64,000 nt of DNA, from contig CAWJNK010000012.1 of assembly GCA_963844205.1 (NCBI GenBank), positions 434,001 through 498,000 on the forward strand, written 5' to 3'. Below, one piece after another: positions 1-8,422 of this stretch. The notes below the pieces were generated by a model. The model saw only the letters and a program-made list of their open reading frames with translations, searched no databases and was not told the DNA's origin. Position numbers and translations under genes: made by a program. The DNA comes from DASSUW01 sp963844205. GTDB lineage: Bacteria; Actinomycetota; Thermoleophilia; Solirubrobacterales; Solirubrobacteraceae. Each line of letters starts with the position of its first letter. Within the stretch, counting starts at the first letter, position 1.

Positions 1-402
1 TGGGTAGGCCTGGACGACCCGGCGGCCGGTGTCGACGAGCCCGCCGAGCGCGACGAGGACGGCGCCCAGGAAGGCGACCCAGATCCCGATCTGCGGGTGC
101 TGGGGGTAGCTCAGGTCAGGCATGTCGATGATGCGGCGCATGATCAGGCCGCCGACGACCAGGCCGAGCAGCGTGCGCGCCACCAGCACCGGGCGCGTCT
201 GTCGCGGAAGCGCCGTGAGGAAGGTGAGGATGGCCCCCACGAGGACGATGATCCGCAGGCGCGGGAACGCCTGCCATCCCGTCGCGGTCGTGGTCCCTTC
301 GGCGGCGGTGCGATCGATGTCGTACCAGACGACGAACAGCGTGACGATGAGCAGGCATGCGCCGACGGCGCTCAGAACCCGCCCGAGGTTGGGATTGAGC
401 AT
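1..402 (-). CDS. Partial small polytopic membrane protein (3' end outside window)
   Basis: The minus-strand frame is open for 134 codons from ATG at 402 to the window edge. An N-terminal transmembrane helix is followed by a short outside loop containing WYD and TGWQAF, then three more hydrophobic helices. The layout (helix, 'WY...TGWxAF' loop, three helices) recalls small actinobacterial membrane proteins of unknown function. The start lies 9 bases after the stop of the WecG-like gene, so the two are probably cotranscribed. Its role, perhaps in glycan assembly, is only inferred from position. Confidence 0.6.
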   Translation of the reverse strand, partial: MLNPNLGRVLSAVGACLLIVTLFVVWYDIDRTAAEGTTTATGWQAFPRLRIIVLVGAILTFLTALPRQTRPVLVARTLLGLVVGGLIMRRIIDMPDLSYPQHPQIGIWVAFLGAVLVALGGLVDTGRRVVQAYP

Positions 403-411
403 CGATCGAGG

Positions 412-1245
412 CTAGCGAGGCCGCTTCAGGCGCTCTCGCGCCCACTGGCGGGCGAACCCGACCACGAAGCGCGGGTTGTAGCGCAGGTAGCGTCGCCACA
501 ACCTGCGGGGCTCTTGGGCCAGCCGGAACGCCCATTCGAGCCCAAGCTTCTGGAGCCTCCGGGGCGCTTGCGGGATCAGGCCGCCGTGGAAGTCGAACGC
601 CGCGCCCACCCCGATGAGCACGTGTGACTGCAGCCGCGGGCTCATGCGCGCCATCCACTTCTCCTGCTTCGGGACGCCGATGCCCACCCACACGACCTCG
701 GCGCCCGAGCGTCGGATGTCCGCCGCCACTGCCGCCTCCTCCTCGTGGGTGAGCTCGCGGTAGGGCGGCACGTGGCCGCCGACGATCTGCAGGCCCGCGT
801 GGCGCAGCCGCAGGTTGCGTGTGAGCTGCACGAGCGTGCCCTGGTCGCGGCCGCCATAGAGGTACATGCGGCGCCCGGTACGCGCGGCCCGCGCGCACGC
901 CCGGTCCATCAGATCCGGGCCGTAGACGCGGTCGTCGAGCCGATGGCCGAGCAGGTTCAGCGCCCAGACCAGCGGCTGGCCGTCCGGGACCGTGAAGTCG
1001 GCGCCGAGCACGGCCTCGCGGAGCTCGCGATCATCCTGCGAGGCCATCACGGTGTGCGTGGCCGCCACGCAGATGTAGCCTGGCCGGCGGGCCGCCACCG
1101 TCGCGTCGATCCAATCGAGCGTTCGCTCGTAGTCGACCAGCGCGAGCGGGATGCCCAGTACGGCCGCCGTGGGCGGTGTGGCGCGGCCCGCGGTGGACGG
1201 CGCGGCGGCGTGCGTGGGCGACCGGTCCATGCCGACGCTCGGCAT
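412..1245 (-). CDS. WecG/TagA/CpsF family glycosyltransferase
   Basis: This 277-residue protein belongs to the WecG/TagA/CpsF family (GT26), which adds N-acetyl-mannosamine-type or related sugars to a lipid-linked acceptor at the inner membrane face. Family landmarks are VPDGQP near residue 86, GRRMYLYGG, GVPKQEKW near 190 and GVGAAFDFHGG near 212. ATG at 1245 is preferred because an earlier in-frame ATG at 1287 would run into the divergent gene starting at 1280; ATG at 1230 is also possible. The length is slightly above family norm owing to a variable N-terminus. The wecB-like epimerase at 34.7 kb could supply UDP-ManNAc, which is inference. Confidence 0.9.
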   Translation of the reverse strand: MPSVGMDRSPTHAAAPSTAGRATPPTAAVLGIPLALVDYERTLDWIDATVAARRPGYICVAATHTVMASQDDRELREAVLGADFTVPDGQPLVWALNLLGHRLDDRVYGPDLMDRACARAARTGRRMYLYGGRDQGTLVQLTRNLRLRHAGLQIVGGHVPPYRELTHEEEAAVAADIRRSGAEVVWVGIGVPKQEKWMARMSPRLQSHVLIGVGAAFDFHGGLIPQAPRRLQKLGLEWAFRLAQEPRRLWRRYLRYNPRFVVGFARQWARERLKRPR

Positions 1246-1262
1246 TCTAGGAAGCCCGCTTC

Positions 1263-1268
1263 TAGACT
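1263..1268 (+). promoter_or_regulatory. TAGACT -10-like box
   Basis: TAGACT lies 11 bases before the ATG at 1280. The same arrangement recurs at several divergent starts in this window, which suggests very short or absent mRNA leaders. Confidence 0.4.
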
Positions 1269-1279
1269 CACGGCGATCG

Positions 1280-2314
1280 ATGACCACCGCACGCCCTCTT
1301 CGCGTCGCCGTCGCCGGGCTGGGCTACTGGGGTCCGAACATCGCGCGCAACATCGCGCGGCTCTCGGACACCGAGCTCGCATGGTGCTGTGACGCCTCTG
1401 AAGACAATCGCGCGCGCGTCGCCGAGCAGTTCCCCGGCGTGCGTTTCACTGGGGACCTCGACGAGGTGCTCGCCGACGAGAGCGTCGACGCCGTCGCGCT
1501 GGCGACGCCGGTGCCAAGCCACGCCGGGCTCGCCCTGCGCGTGCTCGAGGCCGGCAAGCACTGCTTCGTCGAGAAGCCGATGGCCCAGTCCGCCGCCGAC
1601 GCGGAGGCCGTCGTGGCCGCCGCCGAGGCCGCCGGCCGGGTCCTGATGGTCGGTCACCTGCTCGAGTACCACCCCGGCGTCATGAAGCTCAAAGAGCTGA
1701 TCGACGGCGGCGAGCTCGGGCGGATCCTCTACATCTACGGCAACCGCCTGAACCTCGGCAAGCTGCGCGCCGACGAGAACGCACTGTGGTCGCTCGGCGC
1801 TCACGACGTGTCGGTGCTGCTGCGCCTCGCCGGCGAGGAGCCCTACGAGGTCGAGGCGCGCGGCGAGAGCTACATGCGCGAGGCGATCGAGGACGTCGTG
1901 TTCTGCTTCCTGCGGTTCCCGTCCGGACTGGCGGCGCACCTGCACCTGTCCTGGCTGGACCCGCACAAGGAGCGCCGGTTCACGGTTGTCGGCGAGACGC
2001 GGATGGCGACCTTCGACGACATGGCGCTCGAGGGCAAGATCACCGTCTACGACAAGGGCTTCGACGAGCAGACGAACTCGTACGGCGAGTACATCACGCG
2101 GTCGGGCGACATCTGGAGCCCGCGGATCTCGAACGTCGAGCCGCTGCGGACGGAGGTCCAGCACTTCGTCGACTGCATCCGCACCGGAGCGACGCCGATC
2201 TCCGACGGCCCGGCCGGCCTCCGGGTCGTGCGGGTGCTCGAAGGCCTCCAGCAATCGCTCGACGCCACGCGCCGCGAAGGCCTGGCACGTACCGTCGCGC
2301 TGACGGGGAGCTGA
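1280..2314 (+). CDS. Gfo/Idh/MocA family oxidoreductase
   Basis: A 344-residue NAD(P)-dependent sugar oxidoreductase. The N-terminal Rossmann motif GLGYWGPNIARN starts near residue 14, and the signature FVEKPMA near 97 carries the EKP lysine. The GYWGPNIARN form resembles WlbA-like nucleotide-sugar 3-dehydrogenases. Its exact substrate cannot be read from the sequence, but the setting points to nucleotide-sugar synthesis. ATG at 1280 is chosen because the longer frame upstream only shadows the divergent WecG gene and the motif sits at the usual distance. It ends 8 bases before the stop of the convergent asnB gene. Confidence 0.88.
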   Translation: MTTARPLRVAVAGLGYWGPNIARNIARLSDTELAWCCDASEDNRARVAEQFPGVRFTGDLDEVLADESVDAVALATPVPSHAGLALRVLEAGKHCFVEKPMAQSAADAEAVVAAAEAAGRVLMVGHLLEYHPGVMKLKELIDGGELGRILYIYGNRLNLGKLRADENALWSLGAHDVSVLLRLAGEEPYEVEARGESYMREAIEDVVFCFLRFPSGLAAHLHLSWLDPHKERRFTVVGETRMATFDDMALEGKITVYDKGFDEQTNSYGEYITRSGDIWSPRISNVEPLRTEVQHFVDCIRTGATPISDGPAGLRVVRVLEGLQQSLDATRREGLARTVALTGS

Positions 2315-2322
2315 CCTCCCGG

Positions 2323-4245
2323 CTAGCTCGCCAGGGACCGCCCGGCGACCCAGTAGTCGTGCCAGGCGGACACGTTGTAGAGGTTCCAGAGCTGGAAGCT
2401 CCACTCCAGGCCGGCCCGGTGCTGGTCCCACAGCTCGTCGACGAGGTCGTAGTCGATCAGCCCGCGCTCCGCGAGCGACGAGTCGCGGATCTGCTGCTGG
2501 GCGCGCTCGCCCAGCTCGCCGCGGAACCACTCGCTGACGGGCGCGCCGAAGCCCATCTTCTTGCGGTAGACGATGTCGTGCGGGATCAGGCCGTCGACCG
2601 CCTGCTTGAGCAGGATCTTGCCGACGCCGTCGCGGACCTTGAAGTGCGGCGGTAGCGCCATGGCGAACTCGACCAGGTGGTGGTCGAGGAACGGCTCGCG
2701 GCCCTCGACCGAGGTCGCCATCAGCATCTTGTCGACGCGCATCAGCAGCAGCTCGGCCAGCCGCTGGCGCAGCTCCAGGTACGTCATCCGTTGGAGCAGG
2801 TCGGCGTCCGGGCCGGCGGCGTTCCACAGGCGGTCGACGATCTCGTAGGAGTCCTGCCGGCCGTGTCCGTTTGCCAGCAGCTGGGACTTCAGGTGCCCCT
2901 GCCAGGCGATCGCCCCGCCCCAGAACGGCTGGCGCCCGCGCGCCGCGTCGTCGAGGTAGGCGGCGTGGAAGCCGAGCCGGCCGGTCCGGCGGCTCAGGCC
3001 GACTGCCGAGCGGCCGATCGCGCGCCGCAGCGTCGTCGGGACGCGCTGGAACGGCTCCCAGAAGCGCTGCCGCCGCGCCACGGCGTCGATGTAGACCTGG
3101 TAGCCGTGGAAGATCTCGTCCGACCCCTCGCCGATCTGGACGACGATCGTGCCGTCCTCGCGGGCGAGCTTGGCCACGAAGTGCAGCGGCACGCACACCC
3201 AGTCGGCGATCGGCTCGTCCTGGTGGTGGATCATCTCCGGCAGGAAGTCGACGAGGTCGCCCTCGTCGATGACGATCTCGTGGTGGTCGGTGCCGAACCG
3301 CTCGGCGATCCGGCGCGCGTACTCGAGCTCGTTGTACTTCTCGTGCCGCTTGAAGCCGACCGAGTAGGTCCGCACCGGGTCGTCCATCAGCTCGGCCATC
3401 AGCGCGACGTTGGTCGACGAGTCGACGCCGCCGGAGAGGAAGACGCCGAACGGGACGTCGGACATCATCCGCTTGCCGACCGAGTCGCGCAGCAGCTCGA
3501 GCAGCCGGTCCTGGAGCTCGGCCTCGCCCATCCCGGCCACCTCGCGCGCGGCGTCGCTCGACATCGGGTCCCACCAGATGTCCGAGCGGACGCTGCCGTC
3601 GGCCGACACGACCATCCGCTCGGCCGGAGCGAGCTTGCGGACGCCCTTGAACATCGTCAGGGGCGCCGGCGTGGAGACGAAGGTCAGGTAGTGCCCGAAG
3701 GCCTCCTCGTCGAGATCGGCCGTGATCTGCGGGTGTTCGATGATCGCCTTGATCTCCGAGCCGAACACGAAGCCGCCGGGGGTCTGGGCGTAGTAGAGCG
3801 GCTTGACGCCCAGCCGGTCGCGGGCCAGGAACAGCTCGCGCCGCCGCGAGTCCCAGATCGCGAAGCCGAACATGCCCTCGAGGCGTTCGACGCAGGCCGG
3901 CCCTTCCTCCTCGTAGAGGTGCAGGATCGCCTCCGTGTCGGCGTGCGAGCGGAACACGTGGCCCTTGGCCTCGAGCTCCTTGCGGAGCGCGGCGTGGTTG
4001 TAGACCTCGCCGTTGTATGTGATCCAGACCGTGCTGTCCTCGTTCGGCATCGGGTTGTGGCCGGCCGGCGAGAGGTCGACGATCGACAGCCGCCGGTGGC
4101 CGAGTGCCACGCGGTTCGCCGGGTCGGTCCAGGCGCCCGAGTCGTCAGGCCCGCGGTGCGCGATCGTGTCGCTCATGGCGACGACGGTCCGCTCGCTCGC
4201 GTCGAAGGCGTCGGAGAACCCGACGATGCCGCAGATCCCGCACAT
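2323..4245 (-). CDS. asnB: Asparagine synthase (glutamine-hydrolysing)-like amidotransferase
   Basis: This 640-residue protein starts MCGICGIVG, so Cys2 is the glutaminase nucleophile after Met removal. The class II glutamine amidotransferase domain fills about residues 2-210, with the RRLSIVDLS and YNGEVYN motifs. The synthetase domain follows with the ATP-pyrophosphatase loop SGGVDSS at 270-276. Such proteins make asparagine, or inside glycan loci amidate uronic acids of surface polymers. Placement next to DUF2304/GT2 genes favours the second role as inference. A second homologue at 10.9 kb carries the same active-site residues. It lies 6 bases downstream of the DUF2304 gene on the same strand. 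Confidence 0.92.
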   Translation of the reverse strand: MCGICGIVGFSDAFDASERTVVAMSDTIAHRGPDDSGAWTDPANRVALGHRRLSIVDLSPAGHNPMPNEDSTVWITYNGEVYNHAALRKELEAKGHVFRSHADTEAILHLYEEEGPACVERLEGMFGFAIWDSRRRELFLARDRLGVKPLYYAQTPGGFVFGSEIKAIIEHPQITADLDEEAFGHYLTFVSTPAPLTMFKGVRKLAPAERMVVSADGSVRSDIWWDPMSSDAAREVAGMGEAELQDRLLELLRDSVGKRMMSDVPFGVFLSGGVDSSTNVALMAELMDDPVRTYSVGFKRHEKYNELEYARRIAERFGTDHHEIVIDEGDLVDFLPEMIHHQDEPIADWVCVPLHFVAKLAREDGTIVVQIGEGSDEIFHGYQVYIDAVARRQRFWEPFQRVPTTLRRAIGRSAVGLSRRTGRLGFHAAYLDDAARGRQPFWGGAIAWQGHLKSQLLANGHGRQDSYEIVDRLWNAAGPDADLLQRMTYLELRQRLAELLLMRVDKMLMATSVEGREPFLDHHLVEFAMALPPHFKVRDGVGKILLKQAVDGLIPHDIVYRKKMGFGAPVSEWFRGELGERAQQQIRDSSLAERGLIDYDLVDELWDQHRAGLEWSFQLWNLYNVSAWHDYWVAGRSLAS

Positions 4246-4251
4246 CCGCGC

Positions 4252-4665
4252 TCAGCGGCCCCAGCGGACCAGTGACGCTTCTTCGCCCTCGCGCGACGAC
4301 GGCACCGGGCGGTGCTGCGCCTCCTCGAGTTCACGCACGCGCTGTTCGAGGATGGCATGCCGCTGAGCGATCACCTTCGACTGATCCGCGAGCCGCGACA
4401 TCGCGGCCGAGAAGTGCAGCAGCAGCAGGAGGATGAAGGCGACGGCCACGAAGAACAGCGCGTTGGGCGCCGCGACGATGCCCATCGCCTCGGCGATCCG
4501 CTGCAACGCGTCCTGCCAGACCGCGAGTCCGAGGATGACCACCGCACTCAACATCCACAGCAGCGCGTAGCGCTCCATCAGGCGCCTGCGGCGGACCAGC
4601 TCCAGGACGATGAGCAGCAGGGCCATCGCGCCGACGATGGCGACAACCTGGATGCGGCTATCCAT
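4252..4665 (-). CDS. DUF2304 family membrane protein
   Basis: A 137-residue protein with three hydrophobic helices (about residues 7-25, 33-50 and 66-84) and a charged, coiled-coil-like cytosolic tail rich in Glu/Arg/Gln. This matches DUF2304 proteins, which usually travel with a dolichyl-phosphate-mannose-synthase-like GT2 gene, exactly as here. The ATG at 4665 overlaps the stop of that GT2 gene by one base (TGATG), so the two are translationally coupled. It probably helps membrane handling of a polyprenyl-phosphate sugar; no biochemical role is established. Confidence 0.85.
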   Translation of the reverse strand: MDSRIQVVAIVGAMALLLIVLELVRRRRLMERYALLWMLSAVVILGLAVWQDALQRIAEAMGIVAAPNALFFVAVAFILLLLLHFSAAMSRLADQSKVIAQRHAILEQRVRELEEAQHRPVPSSREGEEASLVRWGR

Positions 4666-5432
4666 CAAATACCCTGCTCCGCGGCGACGGGCGCGGCGTC
4701 ACCGGGCTCGGGAACGGGCCGCACCCGCGCCAGTCCGACGGACAGGGCCAGCAGCACCTTGAGCATGTAGTACACGGACTTACCGGACTTGATCGACGAC
4801 ACCCCGCCGCTGCGCGCGAACATGCGCACGGGGACCTCGGCCATCTTCAGGCGGTGGTGATGCACCATCAGCACCGCCTCGACCTCCGGATAGTCGTGCG
4901 GATAGTCGCGCGCGAAGAGCGCGATCGCGCGATCGTTGTAGAGCCGGAAGCCGGACGTCGGATCGCTCACGCGCTGGCGCATGATCCGCGAGAGGATGAA
5001 CGCGAAGATGTGGATGCCCGTCCGGCGGCTGATCGGGGCCGGATACCGGTAGTCCTCGGTGAGGAAGCGCGATCCACAGACGACGTCGACCGCCAGATCC
5101 TGCTCCATCGTTGCCATGAGGCGGTGGATCTCGCTCGGGTCGTGCTGCCCGTCGCCATCGACCTGCACCATGCGGTCGTAGCCGTGGTCCTGAGCAAACC
5201 GGAAGCCCGCCTGCACGGCGCCGCCGATGCCGAGGTTGTACGGCAACCGCAAGACCCGCGCTCCCGCCGCCTCCGCGAGATGGAGCGTGTCGTCCGTCGA
5301 GCCGTCATCCACCACGAGTACGTCGAAGTCGGACGCGTGCTCGCGCAGCGACTGCAACACAGCGAGGATGGAATCCTGCTCGTTGTACGCCGGTACCACG
5401 GCGAGGCACCGGTTGTGCGGGTAGTGGAGCAC
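4665..5432 (-). CDS. GT2 glycosyltransferase, polyprenyl-phosphate sugar synthase type
   Basis: A 255-residue GT-A fold enzyme like dolichyl-phosphate mannosyltransferases: VVPAYNEQDS near residue 11, VVDDGSTDDT, then QVDGDGQHDP containing the metal-binding DGD. It probably transfers a sugar from a nucleotide donor to polyprenyl phosphate at the cytosolic membrane face. GTG at 5432 is preferred because homology starts immediately after it. In-frame starts at 5441 (TTG) and 5513 (ATG) exist, but the last would lie 8 bases from the divergent gene. It is coupled by TGATG to DUF2304. Confidence 0.87.
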   Translation of the reverse strand: MLHYPHNRCLAVVPAYNEQDSILAVLQSLREHASDFDVLVVDDGSTDDTLHLAEAAGARVLRLPYNLGIGGAVQAGFRFAQDHGYDRMVQVDGDGQHDPSEIHRLMATMEQDLAVDVVCGSRFLTEDYRYPAPISRRTGIHIFAFILSRIMRQRVSDPTSGFRLYNDRAIALFARDYPHDYPEVEAVLMVHHHRLKMAEVPVRMFARSGGVSSIKSGKSVYYMLKVLLALSVGLARVRPVPEPGDAAPVAAEQGI

Positions 5433-5507
5433 TCGAATCAAGGACGGCTGGGACGACGGGAAGTTTCGCCGGCGTCCTTTGAGCCCTGCCGGCGGCCGAC
5501 AGCCTAC

Positions 5508-5513
5508 TAGCAT
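5508..5513 (+). promoter_or_regulatory. TAGCAT -10-like box
   Basis: TAGCAT lies 8 bases before the GTG start at 5522, a spacing compatible with a leaderless transcript. No clear -35 hexamer is visible. Confidence 0.4.
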
Positions 5514-5521
5514 CGCCCGGC

Positions 5522-6532
5522 GTGACCGGGCTGTCCGTCGTCGTGGTGACCTTTGACAGCGGCGCGGCGCTCGCCCGTTCGCTGCCGCCGCTGGTCGACC
5601 AACTCGGCGCCGGCGACGAGCTGATCGTCGTCGACAACGCGTCGCGCGACGGCTGCGTGGAGCGCCTGCGGGAGCTCGCCCCGACGGCGCGCCTGCTGCG
5701 CCAGGACCGCAACCTCGGGTTCGCTGCGGCCGCCAACGTAGGCGCCTCGATCGCGGGCGGCGAGCTGCTCGTGTTCCTCAATCCCGACGCCGTGGTGGCG
5801 CCTGGGTTCGCGGACGCGATCCGGCGGCCGCTGGACGGCGGCTGGGATGCCTGGATGGGCGTCGTGACCGCCGGCGACGTCCTTAACACCACCGGCGGCA
5901 TCGTCCACTTCACGGGGATCGCCTGGTCGGGCCAGGTCGGCGAGCCGTTGAGCGCCGCGCCGGCTGCCCCGCGCGAGGTCGCGTTCGCGTCCGGCGCCTG
6001 CCTGGCCGTGCCGCGCCGGTGCTGGTGCGAGCTGGGCGGCTTCCCGCCGGAGTTCTTCATGTACTGCGAGGACGTCGACCTCTCGCTCCGGCTGCGGCTG
6101 AGGGGCGGGCGCGTCGGCGTCGAGCCGGCGGCCCGCGTGGACCACGACTACGCGTTCGCCAAGGGCGCGTACAAGTGGCGCCTGCTGGAGCGCAACCGCG
6201 CCGCGACCGTCATTCGCACCTATCCGGCGCCGCTGCTGGCGGCGCTGGCCCCGGCCCTGCTGGCCACCGAGCTCGCGCTGCTGATCGTCGCTCCCACCTC
6301 CGGCTGGGGGCGGCCGAAGCTGCAGGCGCACGCCGACACGCTGCGGGCGCTCCCGCGGCTGCTGCGCGAGCGCCGGGCGATCCAGGCCCGCCGGGCGATC
6401 GGCGCGCGCGAGTTCGCGCGGCTCCTGACTCCGGACCTCTCGTCGCCGGACCTCGGCCCGCTCGCCCGCAGCCGGCTACTGCGGGCCGCGCTGCGCGCCT
6501 ACTGGCGCGCGGCGCTCAGCGTGATCCGCTGA
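5522..6532 (+). CDS. GT2 family glycosyltransferase (rhamnosyltransferase-like)
   Basis: A 336-residue GT2 enzyme starting at GTG. The N-terminal GT-A core has VVVTFDSG, IVVDNASRDG near residue 37, LNPDAVV near 92 and the acceptor-site stretch FFMYCEDVDLSLRLRL near 178. The ED-x-DLS-R pattern is typical of rhamnosyltransferase-like GT2 proteins. A C-terminal hydrophobic segment (about 235-258) may anchor it to the membrane. Its 3' end overlaps the 3' end of the heparinase-like gene on the other strand by 34 bases. Donor and acceptor are unknown. Confidence 0.9.
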   Translation: MTGLSVVVVTFDSGAALARSLPPLVDQLGAGDELIVVDNASRDGCVERLRELAPTARLLRQDRNLGFAAAANVGASIAGGELLVFLNPDAVVAPGFADAIRRPLDGGWDAWMGVVTAGDVLNTTGGIVHFTGIAWSGQVGEPLSAAPAAPREVAFASGACLAVPRRCWCELGGFPPEFFMYCEDVDLSLRLRLRGGRVGVEPAARVDHDYAFAKGAYKWRLLERNRAATVIRTYPAPLLAALAPALLATELALLIVAPTSGWGRPKLQAHADTLRALPRLLRERRAIQARRAIGAREFARLLTPDLSSPDLGPLARSRLLRAALRAYWRAALSVIR

Positions 6533-8376
6533 ACGTCGCCGCCGGCGCGGCGCCCCCGCACGAACGGGGCCGGCTCGCGGACGCCGTAGACGGGCGCATA
6601 CGAGCCCTCCTCGACCGTGAAGTCGATGCCCTCACCGCGGATGGTCAGCCGCACGGCGCCGATCTCGGCGACCGCCTCGCCGGGAGTAGTGCGGACACGG
6701 GCGCCGGGAGGGAGCGGGAACGTCCAGGTCAGCGTGCGCCCGTCGGCGCCGTGCACGGTGTCGTCCAGCGTGAGCGTGCCGGCCGGGCCGTCGAACTCGA
6801 ACCGCCGCTCGTGGGCGGCGCCGGGGAAGCCCTCGTGGCGGCCGGCGAAGACGGCGCGGCCGCCGTCGCCCGGCGCCCACTCGATCGCGTGTGCGCGGCG
6901 CCGGTCGTCCATCGCGAACAGGTAGTCGGAGCGGAGCGGGTTCTGCTCCTCGTCGCCGACCTGCACCGTGCTGTGCCAGGCGGTCGAGCGGAACCGGTTG
7001 CGCTCGGCGGCATCCGGCGTGTAGACGAAGGTGCCGGGGTCGACCACGAGCGGCTGCTCGCCGAGGCTCAGCTCGAAGCTCAGCGCGTCGTTGTGGGCAT
7101 GGCCACCGATGCCGTTCAGGCCGACGTCACCGCAGCGCACGAGCGCCCACAGGTCGCCGCCGCGGAGCACCCAGTAGCCGCCGTGCGGGAAGGCGGCGTG
7201 GCCGCTGGCGGGCGGGCGGCCCTCGAGCAGGTGGCGGTGCGAGCGGTACCCGTCTCCGTAGGCGTCGAGCGGCAGGAAGCGGCCGGAGTCGTTGTCGCCG
7301 ACCATCGGCGCGTCGCCATCCGGCCGCGTGTAGGCGGCCGCGAAGCGCAGCATCGCCTCGAGCCGCTCGCGGTACGCCGGCGTGAACGCATCCGGGAGCT
7401 GCGAGTCGACCGCCTGCGTGCCGGCCACGAACAGCTCGGCGACGAGGCGGTGGTAGGGGATCGAGGCCTCGTGGCCGCAGCCGTCGGGGCGCACCTGATG
7501 CTCCATCTCGGCGGCGAGCTCGAGCGCGCCCCACGACAACCACGCGCGGCCCTCGCGGCCGCCGGAGAACAGGGCGGCGACCGGCAGCAGGCCGACGATG
7601 TCCGACAGGTAGTGATTGCCGCGCGTCTCGCCCCACTCGAGGTGCGAGCGGATGAAGCGGCCGTGGAGCAGCAGCGACGCGACCGCGCGATCGAGCCACG
7701 GAGGGTGCGCCTCCGCGACCATGGCGAGCGCGGCGACCCAGTTCGCCGCGCGGATCGCGACGTCCATCGTGCACGCCCAGTTGGGGCCGAACTCGACCGG
7801 GTCGGCGGCGATGAACGACTCGATCTGCGCCCCGATCTCGTCGAGGTAGGCCGGCTCGCCGGTCAGTTTGTGGGCGGCTGCCAGCAGCGGGAGGTGCTGG
7901 AAGCGCGTGAGCTCCCACGGCACTTTGATGTCCGAGCCGTCGCCGAACACGATCGCCACCTGCGAGATGTGCGCGAGCGGCCACCGCCGGCCGGTCTTGA
8001 AATCGGTGCGCCAGTCGATCCTCGGGCCGAGATCGACTGGGCCGGAGCCGAGCAGGTCGAACCGGTGGGCGCGGATCGCGTCGGCGCGCTCGAGCAGTGA
8101 CCGGCGGTCCTCCTCGCCGTAGGCCTCCAGACGCCGCTCGAGGCCGGCCACCGCCGGCAGCGCCGCCAGCGCCGGACCGCGCAGCGCGGCGACCGCGTCG
8201 CCGCCGAGCGCGTCGCGGACCTCGCGCGGACGGGCGCGCAACGGCGCCACGCGTAGGCGAGCGCGGCGCGCGGGAGCGCGGGCGATGCGGACGACGGCCT
8301 TCACGGCCGCGCGCGTGCCGGCGATCGGCCCGAGCCGCCACCAGGCCGCGGCGCCCCGTCGCAGCGACGCAGTCAT
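6499..8376 (-). CDS. Heparinase II/III family polysaccharide lyase-like protein
   Basis: A 625-residue protein with the alginate-lyase-like alpha/alpha toroid in the N-terminal half (stretches WELTRFQHL and GNHYLSDIVGLL). The heparinase II/III beta-sandwich follows, with GGHAHNDALSF, VVDPGTFVYT and the strand leading to TAWHSTVQV. The family cleaves uronic-acid-containing polysaccharides by beta-elimination. In sugar-export loci such proteins may trim or edit the nascent polymer, which is inference here. No convincing signal peptide is seen (the N-terminus is Arg/Ala-rich), so the cellular location is open. ATG at 8376 is used; the longer frame only runs through the divergent gene. Confidence 0.88.
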   Translation of the reverse strand: MTASLRRGAAAWWRLGPIAGTRAAVKAVVRIARAPARRARLRVAPLRARPREVRDALGGDAVAALRGPALAALPAVAGLERRLEAYGEEDRRSLLERADAIRAHRFDLLGSGPVDLGPRIDWRTDFKTGRRWPLAHISQVAIVFGDGSDIKVPWELTRFQHLPLLAAAHKLTGEPAYLDEIGAQIESFIAADPVEFGPNWACTMDVAIRAANWVAALAMVAEAHPPWLDRAVASLLLHGRFIRSHLEWGETRGNHYLSDIVGLLPVAALFSGGREGRAWLSWGALELAAEMEHQVRPDGCGHEASIPYHRLVAELFVAGTQAVDSQLPDAFTPAYRERLEAMLRFAAAYTRPDGDAPMVGDNDSGRFLPLDAYGDGYRSHRHLLEGRPPASGHAAFPHGGYWVLRGGDLWALVRCGDVGLNGIGGHAHNDALSFELSLGEQPLVVDPGTFVYTPDAAERNRFRSTAWHSTVQVGDEEQNPLRSDYLFAMDDRRRAHAIEWAPGDGGRAVFAGRHEGFPGAAHERRFEFDGPAGTLTLDDTVHGADGRTLTWTFPLPPGARVRTTPGEAVAEIGAVRLTIRGEGIDFTVEEGSYAPVYGVREPAPFVRGRRAGGDVQRITLSAARQ

Positions 8377-8422
8377 GCCGGCAGACGATAACCACGGCGT
8401 CTGCCACCATCGGGGCGGCGTC

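Noticed and set aside
1268..3574. A 768-codon minus-strand open frame
   Set aside because: It is Arg/Pro/Ala-rich low-complexity sequence antisense to the Gfo/Idh gene and in another frame of asnB; both real genes have full motif sets.
2677..4275. A 532-codon plus-strand open frame over asnB
   Set aside because: It mirrors asnB on the opposite strand and has the Val/Asp/Leu/Arg composition typical of GC-rich antisense frames, with no motif.
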